Shown piece by piece: positions 9,801 through 18,074 of a stretch of DNA of 64,000 nt. Origin of the DNA: Pseudomonas sp. HN11 (lineage in GTDB: Bacteria; Pseudomonadota; Gammaproteobacteria; Pseudomonadales; Pseudomonadaceae); NCBI RefSeq assembly GCF_021390155.1, contig NZ_CP089985.1, forward strand, positions 3,359,001 through 3,423,000. The letters run 5' to 3'. The position numbers and the translations under genes were made by a program. The notes under the pieces are model-generated. The model ran no database searches and was not told where the DNA came from. It worked only from the letters and a program-made list of their open reading frames with translations. Every line of letters starts with the position of its first letter. Within the stretch, counting starts at the first letter, position 1.

Positions 9801-12800
9801 CGCCGCTGACCGTCAGGTTCAGCGCACCCTGCCCTTGCAGGGAGCCCTTGGCGTTGGCGAGGCTCGTGGCGTCGACGCGGACGTCGCCGTTCTGGCTGTA
9901 GATCAGGCCGTCGCTGTTGTTCTGTATGGCGCCAGTGCTGCTGATGACGAGGTTGTCATTGGCCGCAACGGTACCGCGATTGCGGTTGTCCAGACTGCCG
10001 GTGAGCAGGCTCAGCAAGCCCTGGCTGACCAGTTGACCGCCCTGGTTGCCGATCTGGCTGCTGCGGCTGATCACCAGTGGCCCGGCGCTGGCGAGCTTGC
10101 CGTTGGTGTTGGTCAGCGCTCCGAGCAGATCGAGGCTGACCGCGCCCTTGCCGGCCAGGGTGCCGTTGCTGTTATCCAGGGTGGTGCCGGTGAAACCGAT
10201 ACTCTGCTGCGCGGTGACGGTGCCGCTATTGTTCAGAGCCATGGCTTGCAGGGTCAGGGCCGCACCGCTGTCGATGGAGCCGCCCTGGACGTTGTTCAAT
10301 AGACCGCTGACCGTCAGGCGCTGGGCCGCGCCACTGGAAAGAATACCCGCGCTGTTGTCGAGGCTGGCCGCGTTGACGGTCAGGGCTTGCTGGCTGACCA
10401 GCGCACCGGCGTTGCTGTTGAGCAATGCGCCGCTCACGTTGACATCAAGGTTGCCGCTGCGACTGGACAGGGTGCCGCTGTTGCGGTTGTCCAGGCTCGC
10501 GCCGCTGACGGTCAGCCCCTGCCAGCCGGAAACCAGGCCGCCCTGGTTGATCAGGCTGTTGCCGGTCATGCCCAACTGGTTGCTGCTTATCAGCTTGCCG
10601 CCGCTATTGTCCAGCGTCCGTCCGGTGAGGTTGAAGCTCTGGCTGCTGGAGAGCTCGCCGCCCTGGTTGTTCAGGTCACGCAGACGATTGATGGTCAGGG
10701 GGCCCTTGGCGTTAAGCAGGCCGTTGCGGTTGTCGAGATCACCGCCCGCCAGATCGAGGCGGATGGCCTGGTCGCCGAGCAAACGGCCACCGTACTGGGC
10801 GAGGGCGCCGAGGGTCAGGTCGATATCGCCCTTGGCCGAGACTTCGCCGCCATTTCCAGAATCCAGGCTGCTGGCGTTGATCGTAAGACCGGCCTGGCTG
10901 TTGATCAGGCCCTTGCCGGTGTTGTTCAGGGCCATGGCGTTGAGGGTCACGGCGCCGGCCCCCAGCAGGGTACCGCCTTGGTTGTCGAGGTCGACGCTGC
11001 TGACTTTCAGGGTTTGGGCGGCGTTGATCAGGCCCTGGTTGCGGTTGCTCAGTTGACCGCTGGTGGTCAGGTCGAGGTCGCCACGGCTGGTCACGGTACC
11101 GCCGCTGTTGTCGAGGCTGGCGGCGCGAATATCGAGCGTAGCGGCGGCGATCTGGCCCTTGAGGTTGGCCAGCGCCTGGTTGATCCGCAGGGTCACGGCC
11201 TGGTTGCTCAGCAGTCTGCCGTTGCTGTTATCCAGGCTGTCGGCGGCCAGTACGAAGGCCTGGGCACTGGAGACCTCACCGCCTTGGTTGTTCACGCCCT
11301 TGAGGTGGTTGAGCAGCAATGACGGCGCGTTGATCAGGCCGTTCTGGTTGTTCAGTTGGCCGTTATTCAGGTTCAGGGCCAGTGCCGTGTTGCTGAAGAG
11401 TTTGCCGTCCTGCTGGTCGAGGCCAGTGATACTGGCGACCAAGGCCTTGTCGCTGCCAATGCGACCGCTCTGGTTGCTGACCTGCCCTGCCGTCAAGGTG
11501 AGGCTGTCGCTGGTGCTCAGGCTGCCGGTGCGATTGTCGTAAGCGCCGGTGGTGACAGTCACTGCGCCTTTGCCGCTGATGACGCCCTGCTGGGCGTTGT
11601 CGAGACTGGCACTCCTCAGGTTGATGCTGCTGTCACTGACCAGGCGTCCGCCCTGGTTGCCCAATGCACCGCTGGCCTTGACCTTGAGAGCCCCGGCACT
11701 TGAGAGGCTGCCGGCGTTGTTGGTCAGCGCGGCGCTGGTGATATCCAGCTGGCCTTCGCTGCTGATCAGGCCACCGCTGTTGTCGAGATCACCGCCAAGG
11801 GTGGCTCGCATGTCTTGGCCGCTGATCAGTTGACCGCCAATATTGTCAAGGGTCTGGCCGTCCACGGTGACGCCGGTCTTGCCCTTGAGCAGCCCCAGGT
11901 TGCGGTTGAGCACCTGGGCCATTTCGAGTGTCAGCGTGGTATCGGCGAGGAGCTTGCCGCTGTCGCTGTTGTTCAGGCGCTTACCGGTCAGGCGGATATC
12001 GGCGCTGCTGGAGAGCTCACCGCCGCGGTTGTCGACAGCGTCGACATTGAGTGTCAGCGCTTTTGTCGCCCCTATCAGGCCGTTCAGGCGGTTATCCACG
12101 GAGGCGCCGCTCAGGGCTAGCGCGCCGCTGGCGATCAGCTTGCCGTTGCTGTTGTTCAGGGCAGCAATATTCGCTGTGACATCGGCCTTGCCGGAGACAG
12201 CACCGTTGCTGTTATCCAGGCTGTTGGCCGCCAACAGAATCGCGCCGTCGCCCATCAGGGTACCGCCCTGGTTGGTAAACGCCCCGTTCACACCCAGGTC
12301 GACCGCACCGCGGCTGCTGATCAGGCCCTGACTGTTGTCCAGGCTGGCGCTACGACTGTCGAGAGAAGCCGCGGCCACCAGGCCCTTGATGTTGCTCAGC
12401 GCCTGATCGACGCGCAGGGTCAGGCCCTGGTTGCTCAGCAGCTTGCCGTTGTTGTTGTCGAGGCTTTTCGCGGCCAGGACGAAGGCTTGGGCGCTGGAGA
12501 TTTCACCGCCCTGGTTGACGACCACGTCGAGGTTTTTCAGCACCAGCAGCGGGCCGTTGATCAGGCCGCCGCTGTTGTCCAGGCGGCCGTTGTGCAGGTC
12601 CAGGCTCAATTGCGTCTTGCTGAACAGTTCGCCGCCCTGCTGGTCGAGGCCGGTGACGCTGGCGGTCAGGTCCTTGGTACTGGCAATACGGCCAGAAGCG
12701 CCATTGCTGACCTGGGTTGCGGTCAGGTCCAAGCGGTCGCCGCTGGTCAGGCGGCCGCCCTGGCTGTTATCCAGGGTGCCTGTGGTGACGCGGGCTGCAC

Positions 12801-15561
12801 CCCGGCCGCTGATCAGGCCTTTCTGGCTGTTGTCCAGGCTACTGCTGGCAAGCACCAGGCCCTGGTCCGTGAGGATCGAACCGCCCTGGTTGAGCACCGC
12901 ACCTAGGCTGTTGATCGACAGGTCAGCGGCACTGCCGAGCCTGCCGGCCGTGTTGTCCAGGCTGCCCGCCGTGAGGCCCAGGGTACCTTCGCTGCTGAGC
13001 ACACCGGTGTTGTTGAGCAGCGCGCCATCAAGGCGGATATTCAGGCCCTGGAGTGCGGAGATATTCCCGCCGCTGTTATCCAGGCTTGTGCCGCTGAGGC
13101 TGGCGCTGCCCTTGGCGAACAGGCGGCCCTGGTTCTGGTTGATCACTTGCGCTACGACAAGGCCGAGGTCGGTCTCGGTCAGCAGCTTGCCGCCATCGCT
13201 GTTGTCCAGGCGCTGGCCGCTGACAGTGACACTGCTGCGGGTGCTGGACAGCTCGCCGCGGCGGTTGTCGATCTGTGCGACATTGACGGTCAGGCCCTGG
13301 GTGCTGGCGACCGTACCGCCATTACGGTTGTCGAGGCTCTTGCCGGTCAACAGCAGAGAACTCTGGGCCACCAGCGCCCCGCCCTGCTGGCTCAGGCTGT
13401 CGATGTTGGCCTCCAGGTCGCCCTGGCTGGCAATGCGGCCCTGGGTGTTGGCAACCTCCTTGGCCGTGAGACTGACCGGGCCGACCGCGCTGAGCAAACC
13501 GCCGCTGTTGTCCAGCCGGGTACCTTCAAAGCCGATGGCCGCCTTGGCAACAAGGTTGCCCTTGTCGCGGTTGTCCAGTTGATCGACCAGCAGCTTGAGG
13601 TCCTTGTCAGCCTGAATCAGGCCGCCACGATTGTCCGCCGAATCGCCCCGCAAGGTCAGGTGGTCCTTGCCCGCCAGGCTGCCGCCGCGGTTGTCCAGGC
13701 TGCCGGTGACCAGGTCGATGGTGCCCGTGGCGCGCAGCTTGCCCTGTTCGCGGTTATCGAATGCGCCGCTGATGGTGGCGCTCAGGTTGCCGTCCGCTGC
13801 AAGCACCGTACCCGCCCCGCGGTTGTCGAGGCTGGCGGCGGCCAGGGCCAAAGCCTTGCCAGAACCCAGGGTCCCACTGTGGTTATCCAAGGCACCGCTG
13901 AGGTCGATGCTCAAGCCCAGATCGCCGGTGATCTGCCCCCGGGTATTGTCCAGGTTGACAGCCTTCAAGGTCGCCAGGGTTGAACTCGACAAGCTGCCGT
14001 CACGATTATTGATCGCGCCGCTGGCAGCGAGACTGAGCCCCTTGTCAGCCGCGATCAGGCCCGAGGTGTTGTCGAGGCTGGCGACATTCAGGGTGACATC
14101 GGCCAGGCTGGAAATTTCCCCGCCGCGATTACCTAGCGCGCCGACGTTGACCACCAGGTCGCCGTTGCTGGAAATCAGACCGTCCTGGCCGTTCACGGCC
14201 TTATCGGCGGTCAGGGTCAGACGTTCAGCGCTGAGCACCCGGCCCTTGTTCTGGTTGTCGAGGGTACCGGCGGTAACGGTGGTCTGCCGCTGCCCGCTGA
14301 GGGTGCCACCCTGGTTGTTCAGGGTCTGGGTGGTGGTGATGTCGAGGTCACGGCTGGCAATGATGCTCTTGCCGAGGTTGTTGAGGCTCTGCGCGCTGAT
14401 GCGGATATCGGCGTCAGTGTTGCGGGTGTTATCGAGATTGACCCCGCCTTCGATGATGCCGTTGTTGGTCAACCGGCCACCGCTGGTGAGGGTGATGCGG
14501 TCCTTGGCGACAAGGTTGTTCTGACTGGTCAGGTCGCCTCGGGTTTTCATGTCCAGTGTGGTACCGGCGTAGACCGGCCCCTTGGCGTCCAGATTGGCGA
14601 CCTTGAGGTTGACCGCGCCGTCGGCGGCGACTTGCGCGATGGTCAGGTCGCCATTGGCGGCGATCTGGATATCCCCTGCGCTGGCAGCCATCTTGCCGTC
14701 GAGCTTTACCCCGACACCGGCTTCACTGCTGACCAGTTTGATCGCCCCGGCATACATCCCGCCGAGTGCCGAGGAGTCGATGGCCAATTGCGGCTGGGTC
14801 CCAGGATCGGCGGCGCGGGCGGTGGCGTTAAGGGTCTTGGCATCGACGTCATTGGCACCCGCAATGATCGTCAGGTTCTTGGCCTGAATCTCGGCATTGA
14901 GCTTGGCTGAACGGGTGATGATTTCAAATTGATCGATGTTGTTGGCGTTAAGGCCTGCGCCTTCGATGGCAACACTGCCTCCGTCGACTTGGTAACGGTT
15001 GATCTGGCCGTTTTCTATTACCGCTTTACCGGTGGTCAAGGTGGCTTGCGGGGTGTTGATAAACCCGCAGCCGTTACAGGTGATCCCATACGGGTTGGCC
15101 ACGATCACATGCGCCGACTGCCCCGCCACTTCGGTGAAACCGCGCAACTGGCTGGGGCTGCCGCCGTTAACCTCGTTGAGGATCACGCTGGCTGCTGTAC
15201 CGTTGAGGTTCTGATTGCCGAGGATGATCCCGCCCAACTGGGTCGACTGGGTGCGGCCGGTGGCGTTGTTGAGGATGACCCCATTAGCGCCGACGTTGTA
15301 GTCCTTGAACTGGTTGTGCGACAGCCCGCTGCCATTGGGAGCAGCGATATTGACGATGGGCACGCCATTGCCTGCCTGACCGAGCGTCGTCCCTGGCGCG
15401 CTGACCACAATACCGTCCGCCTGGGCCAGCAACGGCTGCCAGAACATCGCGTTGGCCAGCACCAACGCCAAGCCTCGCTTGGGCAACCCCAAGAAGTTGG
15501 AACGGTTTTTCAGGGCCGCAGAAGGTTGGCGCGCAAGGAATGCGAACTGGCGAACGTCCAT
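3844..15561 (-). CDS. cdiA: TpsA/CdiA-type giant exoprotein with C-terminal nuclease-like toxin
   Basis: A 3,905-residue filamentous-haemagglutinin/CdiA-type exoprotein. It has a long signal peptide ending near residue 48 (LLAQA), then a TPS secretion domain with NPYGITCNGCGFINTPQ near residues 155-172. A very long array of short beta-helix repeats of the form SLDNxxGxL follows to about residue 2,200. A less repetitive central region then leads into FHA-2-type repeats (AGRDLxNAG). A pretoxin region carries TQYNYL near residue 3,600, where VENN or (E/Q)LYN delimiters sit in other CdiA proteins, followed by a Gly-rich linker. The last ~140 residues (GMPWEDYL, FKTFDFFD, SAKTLDT) resemble PD-(D/E)XK-type CdiA-CT nucleases; E, D and K in these motifs are candidate catalytic residues. 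Partners are the upstream transporter and the downstream immunity protein. Whether it cleaves tRNA or DNA cannot be read from sequence. Confidence 0.9.
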   Translation of the reverse strand: MDVRQFAFLARQPSAALKNRSNFLGLPKRGLALVLANAMFWQPLLAQADGIVVSAPGTTLGQAGNGVPIVNIAAPNGSGLSHNQFKDYNVGANGVILNNATGRTQSTQLGGIILGNQNLNGTAASVILNEVNGGSPSQLRGFTEVAGQSAHVIVANPYGITCNGCGFINTPQATLTTGKAVIENGQINRYQVDGGSVAIEGAGLNANNIDQFEIITRSAKLNAEIQAKNLTIIAGANDVDAKTLNATARAADPGTQPQLAIDSSALGGMYAGAIKLVSSEAGVGVKLDGKMAASAGDIQIAANGDLTIAQVAADGAVNLKVANLDAKGPVYAGTTLDMKTRGDLTSQNNLVAKDRITLTSGGRLTNNGIIEGGVNLDNTRNTDADIRISAQSLNNLGKSIIASRDLDITTTQTLNNQGGTLSGQRQTTVTAGTLDNQNKGRVLSAERLTLTADKAVNGQDGLISSNGDLVVNVGALGNRGGEISSLADVTLNVASLDNTSGLIAADKGLSLAASGAINNRDGSLSSSTLATLKAVNLDNTRGQITGDLGLSIDLSGALDNHSGTLGSGKALALAAASLDNRGAGTVLAADGNLSATISGAFDNREQGKLRATGTIDLVTGSLDNRGGSLAGKDHLTLRGDSADNRGGLIQADKDLKLLVDQLDNRDKGNLVAKAAIGFEGTRLDNSGGLLSAVGPVSLTAKEVANTQGRIASQGDLEANIDSLSQQGGALVAQSSLLLTGKSLDNRNGGTVASTQGLTVNVAQIDNRRGELSSTRSSVTVSGQRLDNSDGGKLLTETDLGLVVAQVINQNQGRLFAKGSASLSGTSLDNSGGNISALQGLNIRLDGALLNNTGVLSSEGTLGLTAGSLDNTAGRLGSAADLSINSLGAVLNQGGSILTDQGLVLASSSLDNSQKGLISGRGAARVTTGTLDNSQGGRLTSGDRLDLTATQVSNGASGRIASTKDLTASVTGLDQQGGELFSKTQLSLDLHNGRLDNSGGLINGPLLVLKNLDVVVNQGGEISSAQAFVLAAKSLDNNNGKLLSNQGLTLRVDQALSNIKGLVAAASLDSRSASLDNSQGLISSRGAVDLGVNGAFTNQGGTLMGDGAILLAANSLDNSNGAVSGKADVTANIAALNNSNGKLIASGALALSGASVDNRLNGLIGATKALTLNVDAVDNRGGELSSSADIRLTGKRLNNSDSGKLLADTTLTLEMAQVLNRNLGLLKGKTGVTVDGQTLDNIGGQLISGQDMRATLGGDLDNSGGLISSEGQLDITSAALTNNAGSLSSAGALKVKASGALGNQGGRLVSDSSINLRSASLDNAQQGVISGKGAVTVTTGAYDNRTGSLSTSDSLTLTAGQVSNQSGRIGSDKALVASITGLDQQDGKLFSNTALALNLNNGQLNNQNGLINAPSLLLNHLKGVNNQGGEVSSAQAFVLAADSLDNSNGRLLSNQAVTLRINQALANLKGQIAAATLDIRAASLDNSGGTVTSRGDLDLTTSGQLSNRNQGLINAAQTLKVSSVDLDNQGGTLLGAGAVTLNAMALNNTGKGLINSQAGLTINASSLDSGNGGEVSAKGDIDLTLGALAQYGGRLLGDQAIRLDLAGGDLDNRNGLLNAKGPLTINRLRDLNNQGGELSSSQSFNLTGRTLDNSGGKLISSNQLGMTGNSLINQGGLVSGWQGLTVSGASLDNRNSGTLSSRSGNLDVNVSGALLNSNAGALVSQQALTVNAASLDNSAGILSSGAAQRLTVSGLLNNVQGGSIDSGAALTLQAMALNNSGTVTAQQSIGFTGTTLDNSNGTLAGKGAVSLDLLGALTNTNGKLASAGPLVISRSSQIGNQGGQLVSQGLLSLLTGSLDNRNRGTVAANDNLVISSTGAIQNNSDGLIYSQNGDVRVDATSLANAKGSLQGQGALNLTVSGDIDNQSGRLIAQNSDLTVSAANLDNRGGTLASVKGAVDVRIVGVLKNGYDLSNNRQGGIIQAQRLSLSALGGIDNYGGRIAAQSGDALITTADFDNRNGGLYAKGLVQVSGNNFDNSGDKDGQIAGQRIDLSLNGALNNRLGVIESDSSLSARAASLDNQTGQIRALGTSGKTDFQIGGLFDNRNGKLETANSDLTLNASGFQNLGGSLLHVGNGTFDISTANITNAGGSLVTRGGLTLTADSWTNSSVIQAGRLTVNVNTLNQTAGGQLLASDSLSGNGGNWNNDGLIASDGTANLTLAGTYGGNGRYSSVGTLGLSAAQVNLGTATTIASGGDTTINAGGLSNAGRLTSGGAMTVTANGIGNTGTLGAAQDLTLKTPTLVNDHGLIFSGRNMSLLVNDFTNDNGDVYSIGNLNISGLNGGRANSVTNLASSINVDGDFSLSANSFNNKTEGVIGKERLVSGDITFNGSTFYIAENYTSESTISGARASLAVAGNIDGDVGRFSNTASTISAGKNIRLNVDTFENLGLEAGNFTRNRVYTGVRNIFTNKTYANEALDAYAQRYSQYVYRYTKTVHEPDKGGTHTELNDYGKQKTTTVNTKFGQGPDVAVPAGILAGTLSSDNKVFTAGGGSVASVVQAGQAIQINAQNTIDNSNLHANTQFSGTTKTGTGTQVGSAVKPTVVYLNPQLPPNLVQQRVDPVASRDFSLPEGQNGLFRLSGQGGSATQASQTSAGPQSWSMGSAVVSNAQRQQGADDIQARNLQFSDAARIAASNLQLEQNTRQATGGGVSGSVINVSAPGDSGSVQLPGQVGVVPSVGSQVINRVQGLPDTSGRSNPQKYLIETNPVLTDLKQFMSSDYLLANLGYNPDESAKRLGDGFYEQKLIQQAVVERTGQRFIDGQTSDEALYKYLMDNAIKSKQQLDLAVGVSLTSQQVAALTHDIVWLEEHEVNGEKVLVPVLYLAQATNRLAPNGALIQGADVTLIAGKDLNNAGTLRASNNLSATAFNNLVNSGLIEAGNRLDLLAGNDIVNKAGGVIAGRDVNMTAIAGDVITQRTVVANDVAYKGYSGHNEYADSGARIEAANDLSIKAARDFVSTGSTLQSGGDTKITAGRDAFIAAAEQHNSVVAGAKSSSVTQYGSDVTVGRDLSVQAGRDLAVVASQIEANRNIDFDAGANLTVASAADESHSYSKSKKVTKQEDHVKQISSVVSAGQDVTFNAGKDMELISSRINAGNEAYLAAAGKLDVLAAQDTDYSLYDKKDKGRWGRKQTKRDEVTTTTNIGTQITTGSDLTLVSGGDQRYQVAKLNSGKDLILDSGGSITFEAVKDLHQESHEKSKNSMAWTSMSGKGHTDETVRQTQMTAQGELMINAVDGLKIDIKEVNQKTVHQVIETMVAADPQLAWLAEAEKRGDVDWRRVEEIHTRFKYSHSGLGPAAQVVLAIALAVVTGGAGLGAGMVGAGAGTFAGGFADAVLAAVMNNAVNSVISNKGNLGSTLKDITSKDAMKGYVVSGFMGGIGGAMGYDPTSLGFDWNSAGQVVLKTGAETVVQTAFNGGSLGDNFANNLLGSVINIAGAVAANQIGNTNLVDGSPTKIATHALLGGLKSMAMGGDFQTGALAGGANEAMVQYLAGLVLPDNYNPNLPGNQQAQVNLMAMSQLLGVLAAVVTGGDPEIAANIAANATQYNYLSHSDLERASKELLGCGNDTKCAEDAYTKYHDLSAEQTAQAYVACANDKNACARISTLVNEAEVASARFKDMASTAPPAVAQMLNMLIAENYGFQNDLAGVTSGTVAELLAAKLGLSPERAAELVVAVRLGVAAFNAAKSGGGGGGKGGGGTKGQGDFVDRSTTGIEWGKGNKSQGMPWEDYLDTQLPPGSRLPPNFKTFDFFDEITGVATSAKTLDTTTAAKLANPRQVYSSLKGNIDAAANFVESGLKGVTVNASQITARELQVAIPKATTGAQWEQINKAIEYGRSKGVTVKITEVH
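10600..12660 (-). repeat. Long-period repeats inside cdiA
   Basis: On top of the ~20-residue SLDN repeats there is a longer period. The protein motif NQGGE(I/V/L)SS(A/S)Q(A/S)F recurs at nucleotides around 12,481, 11,254 and 10,633. The first two copies are embedded in similar stretches of several hundred residues (for example GLDQQxGxLF before them and LLSNQ after them), offset 1,227 bp or 409 residues. The third is shorter, at a 621-bp offset. This suggests in-frame duplication of large blocks within the shaft. Confidence 0.7.
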
Positions 15562-15594
15562 GTGATGTCTCGATGCCCAAGGGGCGATAAAGAT

Positions 15595-17316
15595 TTAAAG
15601 GAAGAAATCCATACGGAAATAAATCGGTGCTTCACGTTCAGTGATCGGCCCCGGTCGTTCCAGAGAGTGGGCAAAGGTCACCGTGGCGGCGACGTTTTGG
15701 CCGCGAGCAAACAACTCCACGGAATTGCTGGTCATGCGCCCGTGCTGCTCGGCGTTGTAGCGGCCATGGCTGATCACGCCTTGGTCGTAGCCAAGGCTGG
15801 TGCCGTACTCGCTGAACACCGGCCGCACCCAGGCCCAGGTCACCGGGCGGCTCCAGCGCAGGTCGTTACGCCAATAGCCGCCGCTATCACCGGCCAGGCT
15901 CTGGTCCTTGTAGCCGCGAATCGAAGACTGCCCGCCCAGGCTCATGCGTTGTGGGCTGAACAGCACGTCTTCACTGCGCTGGCCGGTCATCAGGCTGCTG
16001 AAACTGAACGACTCGCCCCACAGCTTGAACGGGTACAGGTAACTCAGCGTGGCAGTGTATTTTCGATAGCGTGCGTCCGCCTGTCCCGGCCGAGGGTTGT
16101 GATTGGCCTGGGCGTCGAATGCGCCGATGCCGTCTTGCATACCCAGATCGATGTTGAGGAATGACCCACCAATCCGCCGGCCGTGGTTGATGCCGAACTG
16201 CGCTTCGCTGAGGCGGTTGCTGCTGAGGGCGAGCTTGCTGTCTTCGACGAAGTTATTGGTGCGTAGATACGCCACGCCCGTGCTCAAAGAAGTTTTGCTC
16301 AGGGCGTCACGGTGAATAACCCGTTCCAGGCGTAACTGATGGTTCTGGCTGTCGCCCGATTGCTTGAAGTTGAAGCCGCTGGCTTGGGCCAGTGAGCGGT
16401 ATTCGGTTTCGCTGTAGCTGTAATTGAGGTTCCACCAACCAAACGGCAGGCTGTAGTTGAGCATCGAGTTGCGCGAGGTTTTGTGGTGGTCACTGACCGC
16501 ATCGTGGCCGCCACGCAGCGACAATTGATCGGCCAGACCGAGTGGATTATCCCAATCCAGGCTGGCGCCCCACTGCTGCTCGCCAGTGGCGCGCTGGCCG
16601 CCGTTGTGGCGCGACAGGCCGACGCGCCAGGGTTTCTGCGGGGTATTTTTGACCAGCACTTCGCTGCCGCCCACTTCTTTGCCGGGAGCCAACTCCATCT
16701 GGGCCTGGTTCGAGGGCAGACGGTTCAGTTGATCCACCATTTGCTCGATTTCGCGCAGGTTAAGCAGGTCGCCCGTTTTGCCTGGGAAGCTCATGGTGAG
16801 TTGGCGATCGGTGATGCCGCTGCCCTCCGCGCCCTTCATGCCCTCCAGACGGCCTTCCACCACTTGCACCTTGAGGTTGCCACTGGCGAGGTTCTGTTGC
16901 GGCAGGTAGGCGCGACTGGTGACCAGGCCCTTGGCGAGGTAGTGGTCGGTGATGACTTTGAGCAGATCATTGAGCTGAGGTACGCCCAGGCACTGGCCAA
17001 TGTAGGGCTTGAGCAAGCTGTCGCGCTCGCCTTCGGAGAGAGCGTCAGCGCCGGTGAGTTCGATGGTTTTGATCAGGAAGCAACGTGTGTCTGCCGGGAC
17101 TGTCGGTTTGGCGGAGGCCGCGGTTTTGCCGGGCAGGTCCTTGAGCTCTTCAAGGCGGCGCTGTTGCTCTTCGAGGAGTCGATCTTGGCGATCGCGGATC
17201 AGGTCGGTGACACCTGGCGTGTTCTGCGGGGTTGCGCCTTGAGCCATCCCAGCTGCGCACAGGCAAAAAAAAGCGGACAGCAGGCTGAGCCCGGTCCGGC
17301 GTACCGAACACCACAT
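15595..17316 (-). CDS. cdiB: TpsB/CdiB-type outer-membrane transporter, copy 1
   Basis: A 573-residue FhaC/ShlB/CdiB-family translocator encoded 33 bp upstream of the giant exoprotein gene on the same strand, so it is the cognate exporter. It has a signal peptide (cleavage near AQGA), a charged N-terminal helix, POTRA region at about residues 75-215, the SSIRGYKDQ barrel-loop motif near residue 465 and an aromatic C-terminus (FRMDFFL). The start is preceded by AGAGGGA. It differs from the copy at 35-1,756 by scattered substitutions only, mostly in surface-loop stretches such as the segment around residue 305. Equal length and no frameshift in either copy argue that both are functional. Confidence 0.92.
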   Translation of the reverse strand: MWCSVRRTGLSLLSAFFCLCAAGMAQGATPQNTPGVTDLIRDRQDRLLEEQQRRLEELKDLPGKTAASAKPTVPADTRCFLIKTIELTGADALSEGERDSLLKPYIGQCLGVPQLNDLLKVITDHYLAKGLVTSRAYLPQQNLASGNLKVQVVEGRLEGMKGAEGSGITDRQLTMSFPGKTGDLLNLREIEQMVDQLNRLPSNQAQMELAPGKEVGGSEVLVKNTPQKPWRVGLSRHNGGQRATGEQQWGASLDWDNPLGLADQLSLRGGHDAVSDHHKTSRNSMLNYSLPFGWWNLNYSYSETEYRSLAQASGFNFKQSGDSQNHQLRLERVIHRDALSKTSLSTGVAYLRTNNFVEDSKLALSSNRLSEAQFGINHGRRIGGSFLNIDLGMQDGIGAFDAQANHNPRPGQADARYRKYTATLSYLYPFKLWGESFSFSSLMTGQRSEDVLFSPQRMSLGGQSSIRGYKDQSLAGDSGGYWRNDLRWSRPVTWAWVRPVFSEYGTSLGYDQGVISHGRYNAEQHGRMTSNSVELFARGQNVAATVTFAHSLERPGPITEREAPIYFRMDFFL

Positions 17317-17428
17317 TTCTAGATCCCTCTAAATGGCCTTGTGCCACTATTTTTTCGGCGATCTTAGGGTGGCGTTTTACTGGCGTCAATTAAATGTACG
17401 AATTTGTTTCAGCGTGGAAGTGCTGATA
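17317..17428 (-). repeat. Duplicated tpsB upstream region, copy 1
   Basis: Promoter-proximal region of the first transporter gene, matching 1,757-1,868 over 112 bp (see that entry). The most conserved parts are the ribosome binding site and the AT-rich TCAATTAAATGTA segment with GAATTTGTTTCAGCGT beside it. Confidence 0.8.
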
Positions 17429-17629
17429 ATGTTTTTCGGCGACCCAGAGAGCTTGTAATAGCGCGCCCGTAAATCCCATAAAACTTTTTATAACAAGTAG
17501 TTATGGATAATTTCAATCCACTGCCGTCTAGCTGAACCTAATAGTTTCCACGACTCATGGGGGGGCTAATTGGGGCAAATTTCGGCTCCTTGAAAAGGAT
17601 CGCCCCATCGATCCCCCCACAGGCAACCC
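17429..17629. other. Gap between CDI locus and metabolic cluster
   Basis: No gene is seen. It joins the head of the CDI locus to the tail of the leftward metabolic operon. It includes AATGTTTTTCGGCGAC at 17,429-17,444, similar to the flank of the 28-bp repeat seen elsewhere, and a G-rich stretch near 17,560 (GGGGCTAATTGGGGCAAATT) of a kind often seen beside integrase attachment regions. Neither proves an element. Confidence 0.4.
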
Positions 17630-18013
17630 TCATGGTTCTAAGGTCATCGATCGCTTACGCACGTAGCCACTTGCTGGAACTTCAGTGATCTGCACGGAAA
17701 GATCCACCTTCTGCTGCTGCAACACCCGTTCGAATATGTCGGCGAGTACGTCCAGCAGTGAGCTGCTGATAGCTTGGCGTTTTTCATCACCCCCTGCCTT
17801 GCCGGAAACAGTCGAGACGTTCAAGTGGATGAATTCCTGAGGCTCATCACAATCACCTACGAAGTAGTTGTCGTATCGAATGAGCCGCGTCTTGACCAAG
17901 TCCAGCCTTAGTCCGGAAACCTCAACCAGGGCATGATGAAGGCGCCGGCAAGCCTCCTTGAAATCAACGTCACTCCCTACCCCTGCGGTGTACTCAAGGT
18001 ATACATGTGGCAT
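17630..18013 (-). CDS. Tautomerase, 5-carboxymethyl-2-hydroxymuconate isomerase-like
   Basis: A 127-residue member of the tautomerase superfamily closest in layout to 5-carboxymethyl-2-hydroxymuconate delta-isomerase (HpaF). I chose the ATG at 18,013 because it gives Met-Pro-His: in this fold Met is removed and Pro1 is the catalytic base. GAGGAG also sits 6 bases upstream. The longer reading frame to 18,037 would bury the proline. Residues near LIRYDNYFVGD and EFIHLNV match the CHMI-type core. It is the last gene of the leftward operon, 61 bp after the dioxygenase gene. In homoprotocatechuate degradation CHMI interconverts unsaturated keto acids, but no other gene of that pathway is here, so it more likely tautomerises or isomerises an enol/keto intermediate of this cluster. 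Confidence 0.75.
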   Translation of the reverse strand: MPHVYLEYTAGVGSDVDFKEACRRLHHALVEVSGLRLDLVKTRLIRYDNYFVGDCDEPQEFIHLNVSTVSGKAGGDEKRQAISSSLLDVLADIFERVLQQQKVDLSVQITEVPASGYVRKRSMTLEP

Positions 18014-18074
18014 GTTCAACTCCTCGGGCGTAAACAAACACCGACCGGCAGGTGCCGGTCGGGTAAGGTGACTG

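Noticed and set aside
5803..13983. Long plus-strand reading frames opposite the giant exoprotein gene (for example 5,803-6,819, 8,647-9,594, 12,431-13,582).
   Set aside because: Frame shadows of a high-GC repetitive gene: repetitive Ala/Val/Gln- or Arg/Pro/Leu-rich products without domains, start sites or family features.
10000..14500. Regularly spaced repeats that might be taken for a CRISPR array or minisatellite.
   Set aside because: They are in-frame coding repeats of the haemagglutinin shaft with variable spacing and no identical direct repeats or unique spacers.
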